Below, piece after piece: positions 9,511-18,270 of a stretch of DNA of 64,000 nucleotides. The stretch covers positions 2,046,001-2,110,000 of the forward strand of contig NZ_CP059491.1 in assembly GCF_014041935.1 (NCBI RefSeq). Reading direction: 5' to 3'. Origin of the DNA: Gordonia jinghuaiqii (lineage in GTDB: Bacteria; Actinomycetota; Actinomycetes; Mycobacteriales; Mycobacteriaceae). The position numbers were made by a program, and so were the translations under genes. Each line of letters starts with the position of its first letter. The stretch's first letter is position 1. The notes below the pieces were generated by a model. The model saw nothing but the letters and a program-made list of their open reading frames with translations, ran no database searches and was not told where the DNA came from.

Positions 9511-11058
9511 ATGCGCTCCAGCGATGCCGCCACAGGCGAATCCGGGTCCCAGGACGGCCTCGTCACCGCACGGCCATGGGCCGCGCTGATGGCCCTGTGC
9601 GTGGGATTCTTCATGATCCTGGTCGACATGACGATCGTCGCGGTCGCCCAGCCGCGCATCCAGTCCGATCTCGACACCGATGTCAACGGTGTCGTCTGGG
9701 TGACCAGCGCCTACCTGCTGACCTATGCCGTGCCGCTGCTCATCACCGGCCGGCTGGGCGACAAGTACGGGCCGAAGACGATGTATCAGCTGGGTCTGAT
9801 CGTCTTCACCATCGCGAGCGTGTGGTGCGGACTGTCGTCGTCGATCGGTGAACTCATCGCCGCGCGCGCCCTGCAGGGCGTCGGCGCCGCGCTGATCACC
9901 CCGCAGACGATGTCCCTGATCACCCGGATCTTCCCGCCGGAGAAGCGCGGTGCGGCGATGGGCATCTGGGGCACCGTCGCCGGCGTCGCCACCCTCGTCG
10001 GTCCGCTGCTCGGCGGCATCCTCACCGACGCGTTCGGCTGGGAATGGATCTTCTTCATCAATCTGCCGGTCGGCATCGTCGGGCTCGTGCTGGCCGCGAT
10101 GCTGGTGCCCCGCGTGGACACCAACGACCACCAGTTCGACTGGATCGGTGTCGGACTCTCCGCGGTCGGTCTGTCCGCGCTCGTCTTCGGCATCCAGGAG
10201 GGCGAGAGCTTCGACTGGGCGGCCTGGATCTGGGTGCTGATCTTCGGAGGTCTCGCGTCCCTGGCGGTGTTCGTCTGGTGGCAGTCGCGGATCCGCACCG
10301 AGCCGCTGCTGCCGCTCTCACTGTTCCGCGACCGCAACTTCTCGCTGGCCACCGTCGGTATCGCCTCGATGGGTTTCGCGGTGTCGGCGATGATGATCCC
10401 GCTGACGTTCTTCCTGCAGCTCGTCGGCGGGATGTCGCCGACGGAGTCGGCGGTGGTCCTCGTGCCGATGGCGGTGCTGACCGGTGTGCTCGCACCCATC
10501 GTGGGCCGGATGGTCGACCGCGTGCACCCGCGCACGATCGTGTCGACGTCGTTGCTGCTGAACGGTATTGCCATCGGCTGGCTCGGCGTCGTCAGCCGTC
10601 CCGAGACGCCGGTCTGGATGATCGTGGCGCCCCTGTGCCTGATGGGTGTGGCGTCGGCGGGTATCTGGGCGCCGCTCGCGGCCACCGCCACGCGCAACCT
10701 GCCGTGGCATCAGGCGGGTGCCGGTGCCGGCGTCTACAACACCCTGCGGGTCATCGGTTCGGTGCTCGGTTCGGCGATGATCGGCGCACTGCTGCAGACG
10801 CGGCTGGCCGCCGAACTGCCGGGCGTCGACGCCGGTGCCGCCCGGGAGGGCGGGTCCGAACAGCTGCCGGAGTTCCTCCGCGAGGGTTTCGCGACCGCGA
10901 TGGGGCAGTCGCTGTACCTGCCGGCGGCCGCGCTGCTGGTGGGTGTCGTGGCGACGTTCTTCTTCGTGCGACCCGCACACCAGATCGTGGCGCCGAAAGC
11001 CGTCGGCCCGCAGACGCCGGGTAGCCCGACTCACACCGCCGTGGTGCCGGGGGCCTGA
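9511..11058 (+). CDS. MFS drug exporter, DHA2 (EmrB/QacA) type
   Basis: Major facilitator protein of about 515 residues with about 14 predicted membrane helices, a proton-drug antiporter type. Diagnostic motifs: the loop 2-3 motif GRLGDKYGPK (motif A), the helix 1 motif LVDMTIVAVAQPRIQSDL, and motif C-like GTVAGVATLVGPLLGGILTD in helix 5. I prefer ATG 9511, because upstream in-frame codons add only a basic, non-hydrophobic stretch; an upstream GTG at 9463 is the alternative. GGGGA lies immediately before the ATG, so the transcript could be nearly leaderless. It resembles the drug-transport gene (Rv1250) I recall beside kgd in M. tuberculosis. Substrate unknown. Confidence 0.9.
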   Translation: MRSSDAATGESGSQDGLVTARPWAALMALCVGFFMILVDMTIVAVAQPRIQSDLDTDVNGVVWVTSAYLLTYAVPLLITGRLGDKYGPKTMYQLGLIVFTIASVWCGLSSSIGELIAARALQGVGAALITPQTMSLITRIFPPEKRGAAMGIWGTVAGVATLVGPLLGGILTDAFGWEWIFFINLPVGIVGLVLAAMLVPRVDTNDHQFDWIGVGLSAVGLSALVFGIQEGESFDWAAWIWVLIFGGLASLAVFVWWQSRIRTEPLLPLSLFRDRNFSLATVGIASMGFAVSAMMIPLTFFLQLVGGMSPTESAVVLVPMAVLTGVLAPIVGRMVDRVHPRTIVSTSLLLNGIAIGWLGVVSRPETPVWMIVAPLCLMGVASAGIWAPLAATATRNLPWHQAGAGAGVYNTLRVIGSVLGSAMIGALLQTRLAAELPGVDAGAAREGGSEQLPEFLREGFATAMGQSLYLPAAALLVGVVATFFFVRPAHQIVAPKAVGPQTPGSPTHTAVVPGA

Positions 11059-11103
11059 GCGCGCGTCCCCGATCTGTCGGCGCCCGACCGTAAGGTTCTG
11101 CCC

Positions 11104-12303
11104 ATGCGGATCGTGCACACTTCCGACTGGCACCTGGGCCGGACGTTCCATGGTGTCGAGCTGCTCGCCGACCAGCGCCGCGCGCTGTCCCACCTCGCGG
11201 ATCTGGTGGCGGCCGAGTCGGCCGACGTCGTCATCGTCGCCGGTGACGTCTACGACCGGTCCGTTCCCTCCGCCGACGCCGTGCGCGTCTACGACGAGGG
11301 ACTGGCCGAGATCGCCGCCGCCGGTGCGCAGATCGTGGTGACCTCGGGCAATCACGACTCACCGACCCGCCTCGGGGCCGGATCGGGTTTCGCGGCCGCC
11401 GGCGGACTCCATCTGCGGACCTCGATCGATGCCATCGCCGATCCGGTGATCCTCACCGACACGCACGGTGAGGTCGCGTTCTACGGCATCCCGTACCTCG
11501 AGCCGGACACCGCCCGACGCCATCTCGGGGTTCAGACGCCCGGCGGTCACACCGCCGTCCTCGATGCGGCGATGGACCGGGTACGTGCCGACCTCTCCGC
11601 GCGAGGCGGGCGCTCGGTGGTCGTGGCACATGCCTTCGTCAGTGGCGCCGCGGCGTCCGGATCGGAACGCTCCATCAGCGTCGGTGGAGTGGAAACCGTT
11701 CCCGCCGAGGTCTTTTCCGGCGTCGACTACGTCGCGCTCGGGCACCTGCACTCGCCGCAGCGGGTCACCGACACCGTGCGCTACAGCGGATCGTTGCTGC
11801 CGTACTCCTTCGGCGAGCGGAGTCACCGCAAGGCGGTTCTGGTCGTCGACCTCGATGCCGCCGGAGTCGCCGAGGTCCGGTCACACGAACTCCCCGTCGT
11901 CCGCGCGTTGAGTTCGCTGACCGGAACCCTCGACGACCTGCTCACCGGCGAACAGTTCGCGGTGGCAGAGGATCACTACGTCGAGGTGACACTGACCGAC
12001 CCGCTCCGTCCGACGGACGCCATGCGGCGTCTGCGTCAGCGTTTTCCCTTTGCGGTCCATGTGCAGTGGGACCGCCCGCATTCCGGTGCAGGCGTGGACT
12101 ATCGCTCGCGGGTGCGGGGCCGTTCCGACGCCGAGATCATCGCCTCGTTCATCGAGGACGTCCGTGACGCCCCGACCAAGGGGGAGCGCGTTCTCGTCGA
12201 GCGTGCGTTGCGTGCCGTCGTCGGTGAACCCGAGTCGGATGCGTCGGACGGTTCCGAGCTGGCCCTGTTCGACCTCGAGGCGATCATCGCGGAGTCCGCG
12301 TGA
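11104..12303 (+). CDS. sbcD: Exonuclease subunit SbcD
   Basis: Mre11-family nuclease subunit of the SbcCD complex, which opens hairpins and trims blocked DNA ends in the cytoplasm. Calcineurin-type metal ligands are visible in order: TSDWHLGR (residues 7-14), VAGDVYDRS (about 46), SGNHDSPTR (about 83), VVVAHAFVSG (about 177) and LGHLHSPQ (about 220). Length 399 residues is normal. ATG 11104 is the first codon of the canonical MRIVHTSDWH start. The stop overlaps the GTG of sbcC by 4 nt (GTGA), so the two are translationally coupled. Confidence 0.97.
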   Translation: MRIVHTSDWHLGRTFHGVELLADQRRALSHLADLVAAESADVVIVAGDVYDRSVPSADAVRVYDEGLAEIAAAGAQIVVTSGNHDSPTRLGAGSGFAAAGGLHLRTSIDAIADPVILTDTHGEVAFYGIPYLEPDTARRHLGVQTPGGHTAVLDAAMDRVRADLSARGGRSVVVAHAFVSGAAASGSERSISVGGVETVPAEVFSGVDYVALGHLHSPQRVTDTVRYSGSLLPYSFGERSHRKAVLVVDLDAAGVAEVRSHELPVVRALSSLTGTLDDLLTGEQFAVAEDHYVEVTLTDPLRPTDAMRRLRQRFPFAVHVQWDRPHSGAGVDYRSRVRGRSDAEIIASFIEDVRDAPTKGERVLVERALRAVVGEPESDASDGSELALFDLEAIIAESA

Positions 12304-15299
12304 GACTCCACCGGCTCCGCATCCGCGCCTTCGGTCCGTTCGCCGACGAGATCACCGTCGACTTCGACGATCTCGGCGGCGACGGACTGTTCCTGCTGCA
12401 CGGACAGACCGGCGCGGGTAAGACGACAGTCCTCGACGCCGTCGCCTTCGCGCTGTTCGGGCGCGTCCCCGGCGTGCGCGACACCGCCCGCCGGTTGCAC
12501 TCCGATCACGCTGCGCCCGAGGATGTCCCGGAGGTGGAGCTGGAGGCGACCGTCGGGTCCCGCCGATTGCGCATCACCCGCTCACCCGAGCACGAGCGAC
12601 CCAAGAAGCGTGGCGAGGGCACGCGCAAGGTCAACGCCAAGGCGACTCTGGTGTGGGTCGACGGGTCAGGACCCGACCTCACCCGCATCCCCGAGATCGG
12701 CGACGCGGTGGTCCGGCTGCTGGGGATGAGCGCCGATCAGTTCTTCCAGGTGGTGCTGCTGCCCCAGGGCGACTTCGCCCGTTTCCTCCGCGCGCATTCC
12801 GACGAGCGGGAAGCGTTGTTGGAGAGACTCTTCGACACCGAGCGCTTCGGCGATCTGGAGGAGTGGCTGCGGGACAAGGCGCGCGAGAGCGCTACGGCCC
12901 TGACCGAACACTCCGCCGTGCTCGATCGGATCGCCGGGCAGATCGTCGCGGTCGGTGGGACCGCGGCACCTGCCGAACCCGACCTCGACTGGGCACAGGA
13001 GCGCCTCGACTCCGCTCGCGCCGCCGCCGACCGCGCTCTCGCGGAGCGGACCACGGCAGCCGCGGCCGTCGAGCAGGCACAGGCCGCCTTCGACCACGCC
13101 CGACGCCTCGCCGAACTCCGTCGACGGGGCCGTCACGCCACCGAACGGCTGGCCGGGTTGGCGGCGGGCGCATCGGAACTGGCCGCTGCGGACCGCGCAC
13201 GCCGGTCGGCGTTACGCGCGGCACCCATCGTCCCGCTCGCCGACGATCACGACCGGACCGCGCTCGACGTGCGCCGTGCCGCGGAGACCGCCGAACGCGC
13301 ACGCGTGGAGATGGTGGCGCTCGAGGAGGGCAGATCACTCTGCGAGTCCGCGACGGAGACGGAACTGGATTCGGCACTCGACGCCGCCATGGACCGTTGG
13401 TCCGAGGAGTCCGGGCGATGGGAGCCGCTGGCCAAACGCGTTGCGCGGCGCCCGGCGCTGGTCGCCGAGATCGAGGACCTCGAGGCCGCGATCGCCACGG
13501 CCGACGCCCAGGCCGCGCACACACGGAACCTCCTCGACGCGGCGCCTGCCCGCCGGGAGGAGGCCCTGGCGGCGCTGCGTGAGGCCGAGGAGCTCAGAGT
13601 CCAGGCGCCCAGACTGCGAGGCGAGCGCGATCAGCTTCGTCGTGTTCTCCGGGCGCTGGCCGACCACGCCGAGGTACTCGAGCAGCTCGCACACGCCGAG
13701 AAAGGACTGCTCGACGCGCGCGACAAGCACACCGCCGCACGGGAACATCAGCTCGACGTACGCGAGCGGAGGCTCAGCGGGATGGCCGTCGAACTCGCCG
13801 GCGCACTGGTCGACGGCGAGCCCTGCGTCGTGTGCGGGTCGGCCGAGCATCCCCTGCCGGCTACCGGTGAGCCGTCCGACTCCGGCGCCACGGTCGTCTC
13901 GCGGGAGGTCGAGGAGAAGGAGGCGGCAGCCGCGGAGGAGAGTGCGAGCGCGATCAAGGCCATCGCCGCGTCTGCGGTGGCCGCACTCTCCGAACGCCGC
14001 AGCAACCTCGAGGCGGTGATCGGCGACGCCGACCCCGACACCCTCGAAGCCGAACACGTCCGCGTTGATGCGCAGCTCGCCGCCGCCGAACGCGCCGCCG
14101 CTCGACTGACCGCGCTGCAGGGCGCCGTCGAGAAGATCGACGCCGAGATCAACAGCCTCCGTGCGGTCCTCGCCGATTCCGAGGCCGCCCAATCGGCCCG
14201 CCGGGAACGGCGTAACAGCTTGCGGCAGAACCTGTCCGCGCTCGACGCCGACGTCGAGGAGGCGACCGGCGGCCGCATCGGGATCGCCGAACGCCGTCGT
14301 GAGCTCGCCGAACTGTGCCGGCGGGCGCGGCGTCTCCGGGAGGCGCGCGGCGACGCCGACCGGGCCCGCACCCGCCTCACCGAGGTCGCGCAACGGCTCG
14401 CGGCCGCCTGCGCCGACGCCGAGTTCGACTCGGTGTCCGACGTCCGGGCGGCGTTCGCACCCGCCCAGCGGATCGCGGAGTGGGAGTCGATGCTGACCGA
14501 GGCGGCCAACCTGCGTGCCGCATCCGAGGAAACCCTCGCCGATCCGGATGTCCGCGCCGCGCTCGAGTCGCCGGAGGTGGATCTGGACCGGCTGGCCGCC
14601 GAGTTCGGCACTGCCCGTACACACTGCGACGAGGCGGCTGCTGCGCACGCCGTCGCCGAGGAACGCCGTGCCGGCCTGGAACGCTATGTGGCGGACTTCT
14701 GGGTGGCCCTGGACGCCCTGGCGCCACTGCAGGCACGTCACGCCGAGCTACAGGGACTCGCCGAGCTCGTCAGCGGCCGCGGACAGAACTCCCGGCGGAT
14801 GTCGTTGCGCTCCTACGTCCTGGCGGCGCGTCTGGACGAGGTGCTGGTCGCGGCGTCGGGCCGGTTGCGTGAGATGTCCTCGGGGCGTTACGAATTCGTT
14901 CACTCCGACGCCGTCGGCGTCCGGGGTCGCCGCGGCGGCCTGGGTATCGAGGTCCGTGACGAGTACACCGGGGCGCTGCGCGCGACGACGACCCTCTCCG
15001 GTGGGGAGACCTTCTTCGCCTCGCTCGCGCTCGCATTGGGCCTGGCCGACGTCGTGTCGGCGGAGTCCGGCGGACGGGTCCTCGACACGATCTTCATCGA
15101 CGAGGGTTTCGGCACCCTGGACCCCGAGGCGCTCGACCTCGTCATGGGTGTCCTCGACGAGTTGCGCACCGGCGGTCGCGTCGTCGGGGTCGTCAGCCAC
15201 GTCGACGAGCTACGTGCCCGAATCCCGGCCCAGTTGCATGTTCTCCGCGGCGAACACGGCTCGACGGTGCGGGTCCAGAGCCCGCTCGGCGTGTCGTGA
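12300..15299 (+). CDS. sbcC: Exonuclease subunit SbcC
   Basis: Rad50/SMC-like ATPase partner of SbcD, 999 residues. It shows an N-terminal Walker A (GQTGAGKTT, residues about 35-43), long Ala/Arg/Glu-rich coiled coils on both sides, a central zinc hook EPCVVCGSAEHPLP near residue 510 (CxxC), and a C-terminal ABC signature LSGGETFFASLALALG (about 899) with Walker B IFIDEGFGTLD (about 930). The GTG start sits inside the sbcD stop (GTGA). The complex processes hairpins and double-strand ends. It ends 56 nt before the tRNA-Arg gene on the same strand. Confidence 0.97.
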   Translation: MRLHRLRIRAFGPFADEITVDFDDLGGDGLFLLHGQTGAGKTTVLDAVAFALFGRVPGVRDTARRLHSDHAAPEDVPEVELEATVGSRRLRITRSPEHERPKKRGEGTRKVNAKATLVWVDGSGPDLTRIPEIGDAVVRLLGMSADQFFQVVLLPQGDFARFLRAHSDEREALLERLFDTERFGDLEEWLRDKARESATALTEHSAVLDRIAGQIVAVGGTAAPAEPDLDWAQERLDSARAAADRALAERTTAAAAVEQAQAAFDHARRLAELRRRGRHATERLAGLAAGASELAAADRARRSALRAAPIVPLADDHDRTALDVRRAAETAERARVEMVALEEGRSLCESATETELDSALDAAMDRWSEESGRWEPLAKRVARRPALVAEIEDLEAAIATADAQAAHTRNLLDAAPARREEALAALREAEELRVQAPRLRGERDQLRRVLRALADHAEVLEQLAHAEKGLLDARDKHTAAREHQLDVRERRLSGMAVELAGALVDGEPCVVCGSAEHPLPATGEPSDSGATVVSREVEEKEAAAAEESASAIKAIAASAVAALSERRSNLEAVIGDADPDTLEAEHVRVDAQLAAAERAAARLTALQGAVEKIDAEINSLRAVLADSEAAQSARRERRNSLRQNLSALDADVEEATGGRIGIAERRRELAELCRRARRLREARGDADRARTRLTEVAQRLAAACADAEFDSVSDVRAAFAPAQRIAEWESMLTEAANLRAASEETLADPDVRAALESPEVDLDRLAAEFGTARTHCDEAAAAHAVAEERRAGLERYVADFWVALDALAPLQARHAELQGLAELVSGRGQNSRRMSLRSYVLAARLDEVLVAASGRLREMSSGRYEFVHSDAVGVRGRRGGLGIEVRDEYTGALRATTTLSGGETFFASLALALGLADVVSAESGGRVLDTIFIDEGFGTLDPEALDLVMGVLDELRTGGRVVGVVSHVDELRARIPAQLHVLRGEHGSTVRVQSPLGVS

Positions 15300-15355
15300 G
15301 CTGCCCGATTGGGACCTGCCGGTGACAGTGCGCTAGGCTCGATCTCGCCCGATGA

Positions 15356-15431
15356 GCCCCCGTAGCTCAGGGGATAGAGCGTCTGCCTCCGGAGCAGAAG
15401 GCCGCAGGTTCGAATCCTGCCGGGGGCACCA
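15356..15431 (+). tRNA. tRNA-Arg (anticodon CCG), CCA encoded
   Basis: Clear cloverleaf. The 7-bp acceptor stem pairs GCCCCCG with CGGGGGC; the D arm is GCTC/GAGC; the anticodon stem TCTGC/GCAGA encloses CTCCGGA with anticodon CCG at 34-36; the T arm is GCAGG-TTCGAAT-CCTGC. Discriminator A is followed by an encoded CCA. It reads CGG arginine codons, which are common in this GC-rich genome. Confidence 0.97.
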
Positions 15432-15559
15432 ACACAGCGTTTCCACACCCGCGTCCTCGTGCGCGGGTTTCTTCTTTTCCGGTGGTCAGCGTCCCGCTGG
15501 AGGCGGCTGCCCATCACCTCGGAATCTCCACGGGGGCTGCGTTGCGTGCCTGTTGCGGA

Positions 15560-15577
15560 AGTGTTCCGCGGAACACT
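15560..15577. repeat. Perfect 18-bp palindrome
   Basis: AGTGTTCCGCGGAACACT reads identically on both strands. It lies between tRNA-Arg and the DUF222 pseudogene; 15432-15631 otherwise shows no gene. A related, imperfect block (GTTCCCCGGAACACTC) recurs at about 16187. Function unknown: it could be a repressor site left from the decayed gene, or a repeat-family end. The half-site order is GTTC-N4-GAAC, the reverse of the LexA box. Confidence 0.5.
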
Positions 15578-15631
15578 CGCACGAGGTGTCGACCTGCGGT
15601 TTGGTCGGTGGGGCCGTCAGGTTGGTCGTAG

Positions 15632-15955
15632 TTTGTTCGACCAGTCGTGAGGTTGTCGTGGCTGTGTTGCGTTCTGGTGGGACGTGTCGCCGACGTTCGA
15701 TGACGTGGAGCCTGCGTCGTTGTCTGATGGGGTGCTGGAGTCTCGGGTGCCGGGTACGCCGTGTGATCACCGCGTTGATCACGGCTTCCTGTCGCTTGTG
15801 GCCGAGCTCGATGCGCGTCGGTCGTGGGCGGGGCAGGGGACTGCGTCGCGTAACGCGGATGGGCAGGTGCGGGTGGCAAGGCCTTGGGGAGCTACCGGTG
15901 ATCGGTGAGGTCTTCGGTCAGTGCGGGCGACCGGCCGTCCCCGACAGGTCACTAA
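15632..15955 (+). pseudogene. Decayed DUF222 (13E12-type) HNH endonuclease fragment
   Basis: No intact gene occupies 15432-16441, but translation in shifting frames gives pieces of the DUF222 N-terminal domain that usually precedes an HNH nuclease in actinomycetes. One frame gives REVVVAVLRSGG from about 15649. The next gives SPTFDDVEPASLSDGVLESR, then VDHGFLSLVAELDARRSWAG and VRVAR. After a shift near 15880 a third frame gives GELPVIGEVFGQ. The pieces are collinear but broken by at least two frameshifts, with no HNH part recognisable downstream, so this is a remnant. The family identity is from recalled sequence features and was not searched. Confidence 0.6.
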
Positions 15956-16003
15956 TTCACCTACAAACGCGCTGCCGCAGCATGCGTGCATGTGGTGGAG
16001 GTG

Positions 16004-16108
16004 GCGCATCTGTGGCCCGGGTCCGCAGCGCGAAGGTCACGAGTCCGTCTGTGCCGGTGGGGAAGCGACCTAGAGACTTCACTTCGACGACGCGACCTCG
16101 ATCGAAGT
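16004..16108. repeat. Direct repeat copy A (about 105 bp, imperfect)
   Basis: This stretch and the one at 16241-16346 align at roughly 80% by eye. They share GCGAAGG-CACGAGT, CGTCTGTG-CGGTG and, at the end, GACGACGCGACCTCGATCG. The copies start 237 bp apart. Copy A is followed by CGTCGAAGTG (16114-16123), the complement of CACTTCGACG at 16080-16089 inside the repeat, so a hairpin can form. Confidence 0.6.
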
Positions 16109-16240
16109 CGACCCGTCGAAGTGACATCGCATGCGACATCGATCCGGTTCGGGCACCCCGGTTTCGGTCCAACGACGCCCCGGGAGCGTTCCCCGGAACA
16201 CTCCGCGGCAGTGTCAGTTCATCGCCCGCTCCCTGCATCC

Positions 16241-16346
16241 GCGCACATCTGTGGGCCAGGCCCGCAGGCGCGAAGGCCACGAGTCGTCTGTGTCGGTGCC
16301 GAAGTGGCCTCGCGACTACCGTCGACGACGCGACCTCGATCGGAGT
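16241..16346. repeat. Direct repeat copy B (about 105 bp, imperfect)
   Basis: Second copy of the repeat at 16004-16108, diverged by scattered substitutions and 1-2 nt indels. The stretches after each copy also share short blocks (GGGAGCGTT and CAGTTCATCG). The duplicated unit may therefore be nearer 230 bp and reach the 3' end of the DUF305 gene, whose last codons contain the second CAGTTCATCG. No coding content is evident in 15956-16441. Confidence 0.55.
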
Positions 16347-16441
16347 AAGAACGGACGCGGACCTGCGACGCGGTTCGGCGTCCAGCAACCCGATGGGAGC
16401 GTTATCGAGGAAGTCCACCGACACAGGCCTGACGGCCCGCC

Positions 16442-17218
16442 TCAGTTCATCGGAAGTGGCTGGGCGCCACGGAGAGCGAGCATCTGCGTGAGGATCGCGA
16501 TCTCCTTGTCCTGTGTACGTTTCATGCTCGACGCGAGGTCGCGGACGTAAGGCTGGTCCACGTTGGCCTCATCGGCGGCGTACTCCATCATGTGCAGGCC
16601 GCCCTCGTGGTGGCGCAGCATCAGTTGCAGGAACGTCGTGTCGACGGCGGGGCCGCGCAGCGCCTTGAAACGCTCCATCTCCGTCGGCGTCGCCATGCCC
16701 GGCATCGCGGGTTCCTCGGCGGCGGATGCAGGCATGGACATCTCGCCGTGCTGATCACCCTCGTCGCTGCCGTGGCCCTCGTGACCGCCGCCGCTGGAAT
16801 CGGCGTCGTCCGATGAACCGTGCCCCATCCACGCCATCGCCTCGCCGGGATTGATCACCGGCCGGCCCCAGCGGGTCAGCCAGGACTGCATCTGACCGAT
16901 CTCGTTGCTCTGCGCGGTGAGGATGTCGAAGGCCATGTTGCGGACCTCCGGGTCGGTGCCGTGCTCGAGTTCGATCGCGGCGAGCTCCACGCCCTGCTCG
17001 TGGTGGCGGGTCATGTCCTGCGCGAACCCGACGGCGGCGGAGTTCAGGGCGGGGGAGTCCTCGCCGGCGGAGTCGTCGGCGAGGCTTGCCTGGATGAGCA
17101 GGCCGAGTCCGACGCCGACGAGCAACACCGCCACACCGGCCAGAGCGAACAGGACGGTGCGTCGTGAACCCGCTCGTTCTGAACCTGTCGTGTCGGGCGT
17201 CTCGGTCTGGTCGGTCAT
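16442..17218 (-). CDS. DUF305 membrane-anchored protein, His/Met-rich
   Basis: 258-residue protein with a short cytoplasmic N-terminus, one membrane segment (about residues 22-45, VLFALAGVAVLLVGVGLGLL) and an extracytoplasmic ferritin-like DUF305 domain in two halves. Each half carries the family His pair: DMTRHHEQGVELA and LMLRHHEGGLHMME. Between them lies a His/Asp/Met-rich linker (HEGHGSDEGDQHGEMSM), suggesting metal, perhaps copper, binding (inference). Start ATG 17218 has GAGGA 7 nt upstream; longer in-frame extensions run through the neighbouring gene and are rejected. It follows the DUF3105 gene by 53 nt, probably as one transcript. Confidence 0.88.
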   Translation of the reverse strand: MTDQTETPDTTGSERAGSRRTVLFALAGVAVLLVGVGLGLLIQASLADDSAGEDSPALNSAAVGFAQDMTRHHEQGVELAAIELEHGTDPEVRNMAFDILTAQSNEIGQMQSWLTRWGRPVINPGEAMAWMGHGSSDDADSSGGGHEGHGSDEGDQHGEMSMPASAAEEPAMPGMATPTEMERFKALRGPAVDTTFLQLMLRHHEGGLHMMEYAADEANVDQPYVRDLASSMKRTQDKEIAILTQMLALRGAQPLPMN

Positions 17219-17271
17219 CGCGGGGTCCTCGTCGTCGCCGGGTGGTTCTGCTCGGTCAGTTCTCGGCTCGA

Positions 17272-18096
17272 TCAGCCCGCGGGCATCGGGTTGGCGTTGC
17301 CGCCGTCCATCCGGACGGCGTCGGGGCCGGGCTCGCCCTGATCGGCGGCCGGGGGGTTGGACGGATCGAATCCCGGGATGGCGGTACAGGTCGCCTGGGT
17401 CTCGGGGTAGGCCGCGGTCTGCGGATTCTCCTGGTAGACGCCGGGCATCATGTTGCGGCGCAGCGCGGTGATGAACTGGTTGACCCGCGGGTCGGTCGCC
17501 GAGTCGACCTTGAGCTGATGGCCCCAGCTCTGCAACGACACCGGCTTGTCGAGGCCGGGGTAGGGGGACAGGAACAGGTACTGTTCGCCGCGCACGAGCC
17601 GCTTGAGGTAGTCGAGGTCCTCCGGGGACACGGTGTCGGGGTTGTAGGTGATCCACACCGAGCCGTGCTCCAGCGCATGGACGGCATTCTCCGACCGGAG
17701 CGGATTCGGGTAGACGACGCCGGTGCACGTCGCCCAGATCTCGTCGTGCGGGCCACCGAAGGGCGGCGACTGGTCATAGGCGACGCGCTGGTCGGCGGTG
17801 ACGTGCTTGGCCGCCTCGTAGTAGATCTTGGTGACGCCCGGGATGTCGGTCGACGGATCCGGGTTCTGCGGGGAGGGGACGAACTCGGAGACCGACTCGA
17901 CCGCGATGTCGTCCTTCTCGTTGGCCTGCTTCTCGTTGAACTTGGGGACGAGGTAGATCGCGAGTCCCGCGACCAGGCCGACGACCACCACGACAGCGGC
18001 GATCAGGGTCCAGTCGATCTGACGTCCGGAGACAGAAGGGACGGTTCCGGCCTTCTTGCGGGGCTTGGGGACGTTGGCCCCGGGTTTGCGCGCCAT
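17272..18096 (-). CDS. DUF3105 membrane-anchored protein
   Basis: 274 residues: a basic N-terminus (MARKPGANVPKPRKK), one membrane helix at about 28-50 and an extracytoplasmic DUF3105 domain. The domain shows the family features PPFGGPHDEIWATCTGVV and VHALEHGSVWITY, with conserved His and Cys residues. A Pro/Gly-rich tail follows. Function unknown. It is divergent from argS across 174 nt and pairs with the DUF305 gene behind it, so the two products probably act together outside the membrane. Confidence 0.88.
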   Translation of the reverse strand: MARKPGANVPKPRKKAGTVPSVSGRQIDWTLIAAVVVVVGLVAGLAIYLVPKFNEKQANEKDDIAVESVSEFVPSPQNPDPSTDIPGVTKIYYEAAKHVTADQRVAYDQSPPFGGPHDEIWATCTGVVYPNPLRSENAVHALEHGSVWITYNPDTVSPEDLDYLKRLVRGEQYLFLSPYPGLDKPVSLQSWGHQLKVDSATDPRVNQFITALRRNMMPGVYQENPQTAAYPETQATCTAIPGFDPSNPPAADQGEPGPDAVRMDGGNANPMPAG

Positions 18097-18256
18097 TGAC
18101 TTCTTTCCTCATCCGACTGGGTCGCCGTGCGGGCGGGGCTGTGGCCCGGCGCGCGCTCGGCGCACATGAGTCTACTGATACACCGGCCCGGTACCGCCGG
18201 GACGTGATCGGCAGGTCGGGCGAGGGTGCGATTATCGGTGATCAGCCCCCGGCCAA

Positions 18257-18262
18257 TAGGAT
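18257..18262 (+). promoter_or_regulatory. Candidate -10 box of argS operon (leaderless start)
   Basis: TAGGAT lies 8 nt before the argS GTG at 18271. Transcription would begin at or beside the start codon, giving a leaderless mRNA, which is common in mycolic-acid actinomycetes. No convincing -35 is seen. Confidence 0.5.
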
Positions 18263-18270
18263 GGTCTCCT

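Noticed and set aside
15356..16441. Integrated element at tRNA-Arg with attachment sites
   Set aside because: I could not find a second copy of the tRNA 3' end downstream and there is no integrase, so an integrated element is not supported.
15352..16491. A 379-codon + frame from the tRNA-Arg gene into the DUF305 gene
   Set aside because: It reads through a tRNA, a pseudogene with frameshifts and repeats, and has no protein-like composition; only short pieces match DUF222.
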